This document shows positions 61,867 to 64,000 of a stretch of DNA of 64,000 nt, in pieces; within the stretch, counting starts at the first letter, position 1; the number at the start of each line of letters is the position of its first letter. The translations under genes were made by a program, and so were the position numbers. The notes under the pieces were generated by a model, which was not told where the DNA came from, ran no database searches, and was given only the letters and a program-made list of their open reading frames with translations. The DNA comes from Mycolicibacter sinensis (GTDB lineage: Bacteria > Actinomycetota > Actinomycetes > Mycobacteriales > Mycobacteriaceae): the NCBI RefSeq assembly GCF_001667375.1, contig NZ_LZIN01000005.1:51850-115849 (forward strand). The letters are read 5' to 3'.

Positions 61867-62588
61867 TGGCAGGTAGCGGGACGAAAAATCGCTGGGGGCC
61901 GGCGCTGCGGTACGCGTTCGCCGCAGCGCTGTGCCTGTTGTTGCCGGTGGGCGCGTGGGCTGGCCTGCAGTGGTATTGGTCAGTCGTCAACCTCTGTACG
62001 GCGCTAATTGTCATCCTTGGGCAGCGCCGGATCTTCCGGCCGGGCGTCGCCCGCACAGCTGATGCGATTATCTGCCGCTACACCCCCTGGTTCGAGGGAA
62101 ACGCCTACATGGTCATCATCGTGATCCCGCTTACGGGAGTAGCCGGCACTGCGGCTGGGCGCGAACCAAGCAATCCGGCGTGGCTTCAGTTCATCGGCAT
62201 ACTCCTGATGGGTATCATGCCGTTGGCATTGTTCAGTGTCCTACGCATGTGGCGCCGATGCCCGCTCTGCATCTCCCCCACTGCATTGACGCTGCGAGCA
62301 GCCACGCCGGGCTCTAAGTTGACGAAAATCCCTCGCGAGCAGGTCGAGTCGATCACCCCCAAGATGGTCCGGAACCCGGTCAATGGCCAGTCGCTGCAAA
62401 CCGAGATCGCCTACCACCCAGCAGATTCCCGCAGCACTGACATCGACACGGTTCTGCTCGGCTTGCACCTGACCGTCCAGCCGATCAACCTCGCCAACGC
62501 ACTCGTCGCCTGGAAGGACGCGACCGACGAAGACCCGAGCGAGTTGCTGGATCGGATCGAAGGAATTCTCCGGGGAATGCCCGCTTAG
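61866..62588 (+). CDS. Polytopic membrane protein, candidate immunity protein
   Basis: A 240-aa protein with four predicted membrane helices (YAFAAALCLLLPVGAWAGL; YWSVVNLCTALIVILG; YMVIIVIPLTGVAGTAAG; FIGILLMGIMPLALFSVL). A cytosolic C-terminal domain follows (about 135-240: LTLRAATPGSKLTKIPREQVESITPKM, PH-like in flavour). No family recognised. Immediate coupling to the LpqN-like gene and the preceding glycine-zipper protein suggest protection of the inner membrane. Confidence 0.6.
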   Translation: MAGSGTKNRWGPALRYAFAAALCLLLPVGAWAGLQWYWSVVNLCTALIVILGQRRIFRPGVARTADAIICRYTPWFEGNAYMVIIVIPLTGVAGTAAGREPSNPAWLQFIGILLMGIMPLALFSVLRMWRRCPLCISPTALTLRAATPGSKLTKIPREQVESITPKMVRNPVNGQSLQTEIAYHPADSRSTDIDTVLLGLHLTVQPINLANALVAWKDATDEDPSELLDRIEGILRGMPA

Positions 62589-63754
62589 CCCAGCAGGTCT
62601 ATCGGGTCAGGCATGTCGTACGGGGTGGTATCGGTGAACGCCGTCAAAAAATTGAACAGACCCGTCATCGCTTCCTCGAGCGACGGATGCGGCGAGTCGA
62701 GGTAGCCGGCGAGGTATCCCTCGTTGACGATCCCGGCCAGCGACGGGTGCTCCTGCAACGAGTAAATCGTGTAGGTGTCGGGGTCGAACAAGCTCGCGAT
62801 CGAGTTGTTAACCCCGTCGACGACGCCCTTGCCCAACGCGGTGAGTAGCTCACCGAAATCGATGTCGGTCGGGAATAGCCCGGATCCCGCCGCCACATCG
62901 ACGTCTCCCGGCGGCCAACCATGATCGATGCTGCCGTAGCCAAGATTCACCAGGATCCGGGTGACGGGCTCCAGAAGCTCATAAAGCGGCATTCCGAAAA
63001 TCGGGACCAACTGCAGCGGCGCCAATAGCGGCAAGATCTCGGAGGGCAGCATGTGGAAGGTGGTCAGCGCGTCGGGATCCGAGGTCGGCAGCTCGATCGC
63101 GTTCGCGATCTGCTCGGCCGTCGCACTCAGGTACACCGAGTGTCCATAGATGAAGCCCAGCGCGGAGTTGAGGTCCGCCAGTGGGTTGAAGTAGGTCGGC
63201 TTGAACGCGACCGGGTCGTACTCGTAGTTGTAGACGTCGGTGTGATACAGGTCAGTGGGGATGGAGCTGGTGGCCGGGGAGCCGATCATCACGAACCGGA
63301 CGAGGTCATTCGACACGTCACGCTCGTCAAGCCATTCCATCAGCCCCACGGATATCGAGGCGCTCTGCGAGTAGCCAAACACCACGATCGGGTGCTCAGC
63401 GTCCACATCTCCACTGTTCAGGCGCTCAGCCACCGCATTCTCGAGCAGCTGCAGCCCAACGGCACGCGAGGTGTCGCTGACGTTCTCCGGCGTGAACAGA
63501 GATACCAGCTCGCCACCGAATCCGTGCGGGCTCAAGAACAGATCATTGACGGCATCGAGGTAAGTCTGGGGCGGCTGCGGGATCCCGGTTCCGCCCATCA
63601 GGAACGCGACCCCGTCCCCCAGCGCCGTGCCGTTGCCCGTGAGCGCGAACGCCGGAGCCTGCGCCCTGGCCACCGGCGATGCCACCGGTACTCCGGCGAT
63701 CAGGCTGGCGGTCGCGATGCCGGCGACGATGGGTAAGCAGTGGTAGGCGCGCAC
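62585..63754 (-). CDS. Secreted PE-PPE-domain alpha/beta hydrolase
   Basis: 389 aa. A signal-like N-terminus (YHCLPIVAGIATASLIAGV) is followed by the PE-PPE (PF08237-type) serine hydrolase: FLMGGTGIPQPPQTYLDAV, nucleophile elbow VVFGYSQSASISVGLMEWL with serine in GYSQS, and RFVMIGSPATSS. Catalytic Asp and His candidates are in NYEYDPVAF and TFHMLP. Such proteins act as esterases or lipases at the cell surface. GTG 63754 has AGGAGG 7 bases upstream; longer in-frame starts are unsupported. It overlaps the convergent membrane gene by 4 bases. Confidence 0.82.
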   Translation of the reverse strand: MRAYHCLPIVAGIATASLIAGVPVASPVARAQAPAFALTGNGTALGDGVAFLMGGTGIPQPPQTYLDAVNDLFLSPHGFGGELVSLFTPENVSDTSRAVGLQLLENAVAERLNSGDVDAEHPIVVFGYSQSASISVGLMEWLDERDVSNDLVRFVMIGSPATSSIPTDLYHTDVYNYEYDPVAFKPTYFNPLADLNSALGFIYGHSVYLSATAEQIANAIELPTSDPDALTTFHMLPSEILPLLAPLQLVPIFGMPLYELLEPVTRILVNLGYGSIDHGWPPGDVDVAAGSGLFPTDIDFGELLTALGKGVVDGVNNSIASLFDPDTYTIYSLQEHPSLAGIVNEGYLAGYLDSPHPSLEEAMTGLFNFLTAFTDTTPYDMPDPIDLLG

Positions 63755-63777
63755 CCGATAACCTCCTATTAACCCCC

Positions 63778-63792
63778 TTAAGTGAGGCTTAA
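63778..63792. promoter_or_regulatory. Small palindrome upstream of the hydrolase gene
   Basis: TTAAG-TGAGG-CTTAA is an exact 5-bp inverted repeat in an AT-richer 30-base patch, 23 bases before the hydrolase start codon. Possible operator or promoter element. Confidence 0.35.
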
Positions 63793-63932
63793 CGGTATAG
63801 CGCCGCGACGGGTGGGGCAACCGGAATGAGCTATCTGGCCGCATTCTCGGCAAACCTGCCAGCCGCCACCCGACCAGGAATGCGAGCCGGGCTTGGCGCA
63901 GAGGGGACACGAGAAATACGGTGGGGAATTGG

Positions 63933-63962
63933 AAACGCCCCCCGATTTCTCGGGGGGCGTTT
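63933..63962 (-). terminator. rRNA operon terminator
   Basis: A perfect 13-bp stem (AAACGCCCCCCGA / TCGGGGGGCGTTT) with a GAAA tetraloop on the minus-strand RNA, ending in TTT, 10 bases after the 3' end of 5S rRNA. Confidence 0.9.
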
Positions 63963-63972
63963 CGCTATGTTG

Positions 63973-64000
63973 TGTTCGGCGGTGTCCTACTTTTCCACCC
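63973..64000 (-). rRNA. rrf: 5S ribosomal RNA, 3' end only
   Basis: The last 28 bases of the window, read on the minus strand, are GGGTGGAAAAGTAGGACACC followed by GCCGAACA. This is the conserved 3' end of mycobacterial 5S rRNA. The rest of the rRNA operon lies beyond the right edge, converging on the accessory module. Confidence 0.93.

Overview
The window is chromosomal DNA of a high-GC mycobacterium. Most genes are close homologues of Mycobacterium tuberculosis genes in the same order and relative orientation. It lacks IS1081, the PE_PGRS gene and other loci expected in the tuberculosis complex, and carries accessory genes not seen at these loci there. It is therefore a non-tuberculous species; the exact species cannot be named from the window. 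Start codons are often GTG, and many genes have a TANNNT -10 element 6-7 bases before the start codon, the signature of leaderless mRNAs that is common in mycobacteria.

Two syntenic blocks meet here. The left block (1 to about 25.1 kb) corresponds to M. tuberculosis Rv2502c-Rv2525c. It holds leucine/branched-chain acyl-CoA catabolism (accD1, scoB, scoA, a wrecked fadD35 and the TetR regulator bkaR with two matching operators), an MmpS-like membrane protein, an MFS protein divergent from the mycolate reductase cmrA, a HerA/DUF853 ATPase, orn, tRNA-His, the L,D-transpeptidase ldtB, tRNA-Lys, bcp, an M20 peptidase, acpS, the 9.2-kb type I fatty acid synthase fas, and a Tat-exported DUF1906 protein. 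acpS (which activates the synthase carrier domain) and fas form one transcription unit.

The stretch from about 25.2 to 29.7 kb is the junction. It contains an MFS transporter, a DUF732 secreted protein, a 510-residue secreted protein I do not recognise, tRNA-Leu and an AT-richer free-standing LAGLIDADG endonuclease.

The right block (29.7-59.8 kb) corresponds to Rv1343c-Rv1316c, inverted relative to the first block: lprD, a DUF3817 protein, an accessory Ser/Thr kinase added behind rphA-rdgB, a cAMP phosphodiesterase, murI, a rhomboid, a P1 peptidase, clpS, pncB1, dinG, a frameshifted metallopeptidase lipoprotein, the glycogen/alpha-glucan genes glgP, glgE and glgB, a thioredoxin-like chaperone, fadA4, methylmalonyl-CoA epimerase, nucS, an adenylate cyclase, a glutaminase, and the alkylation-repair pair alkA-ogt. 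The mec-cysO-cysM group found between the P1 peptidase and the rhomboid in M. tuberculosis is missing.

The last 4 kb, between ogt and the end of an rRNA operon (5S rRNA on the minus strand at the right edge), is an inserted accessory module. It has an EspC-like type VII secretion partner with a YxxxD export motif, a large protein ending in a glycine-zipper membrane segment, an LpqN-like protein and a polytopic membrane protein. I read it as a candidate type VII secreted, membrane-permeabilising effector with its immunity protein. A secreted PE-PPE-type hydrolase lies beside it. A short palindromic dispersed repeat occurs twice: once in the glgP-glgE promoter region and once inserted in frame in a small zinc-binding protein gene.
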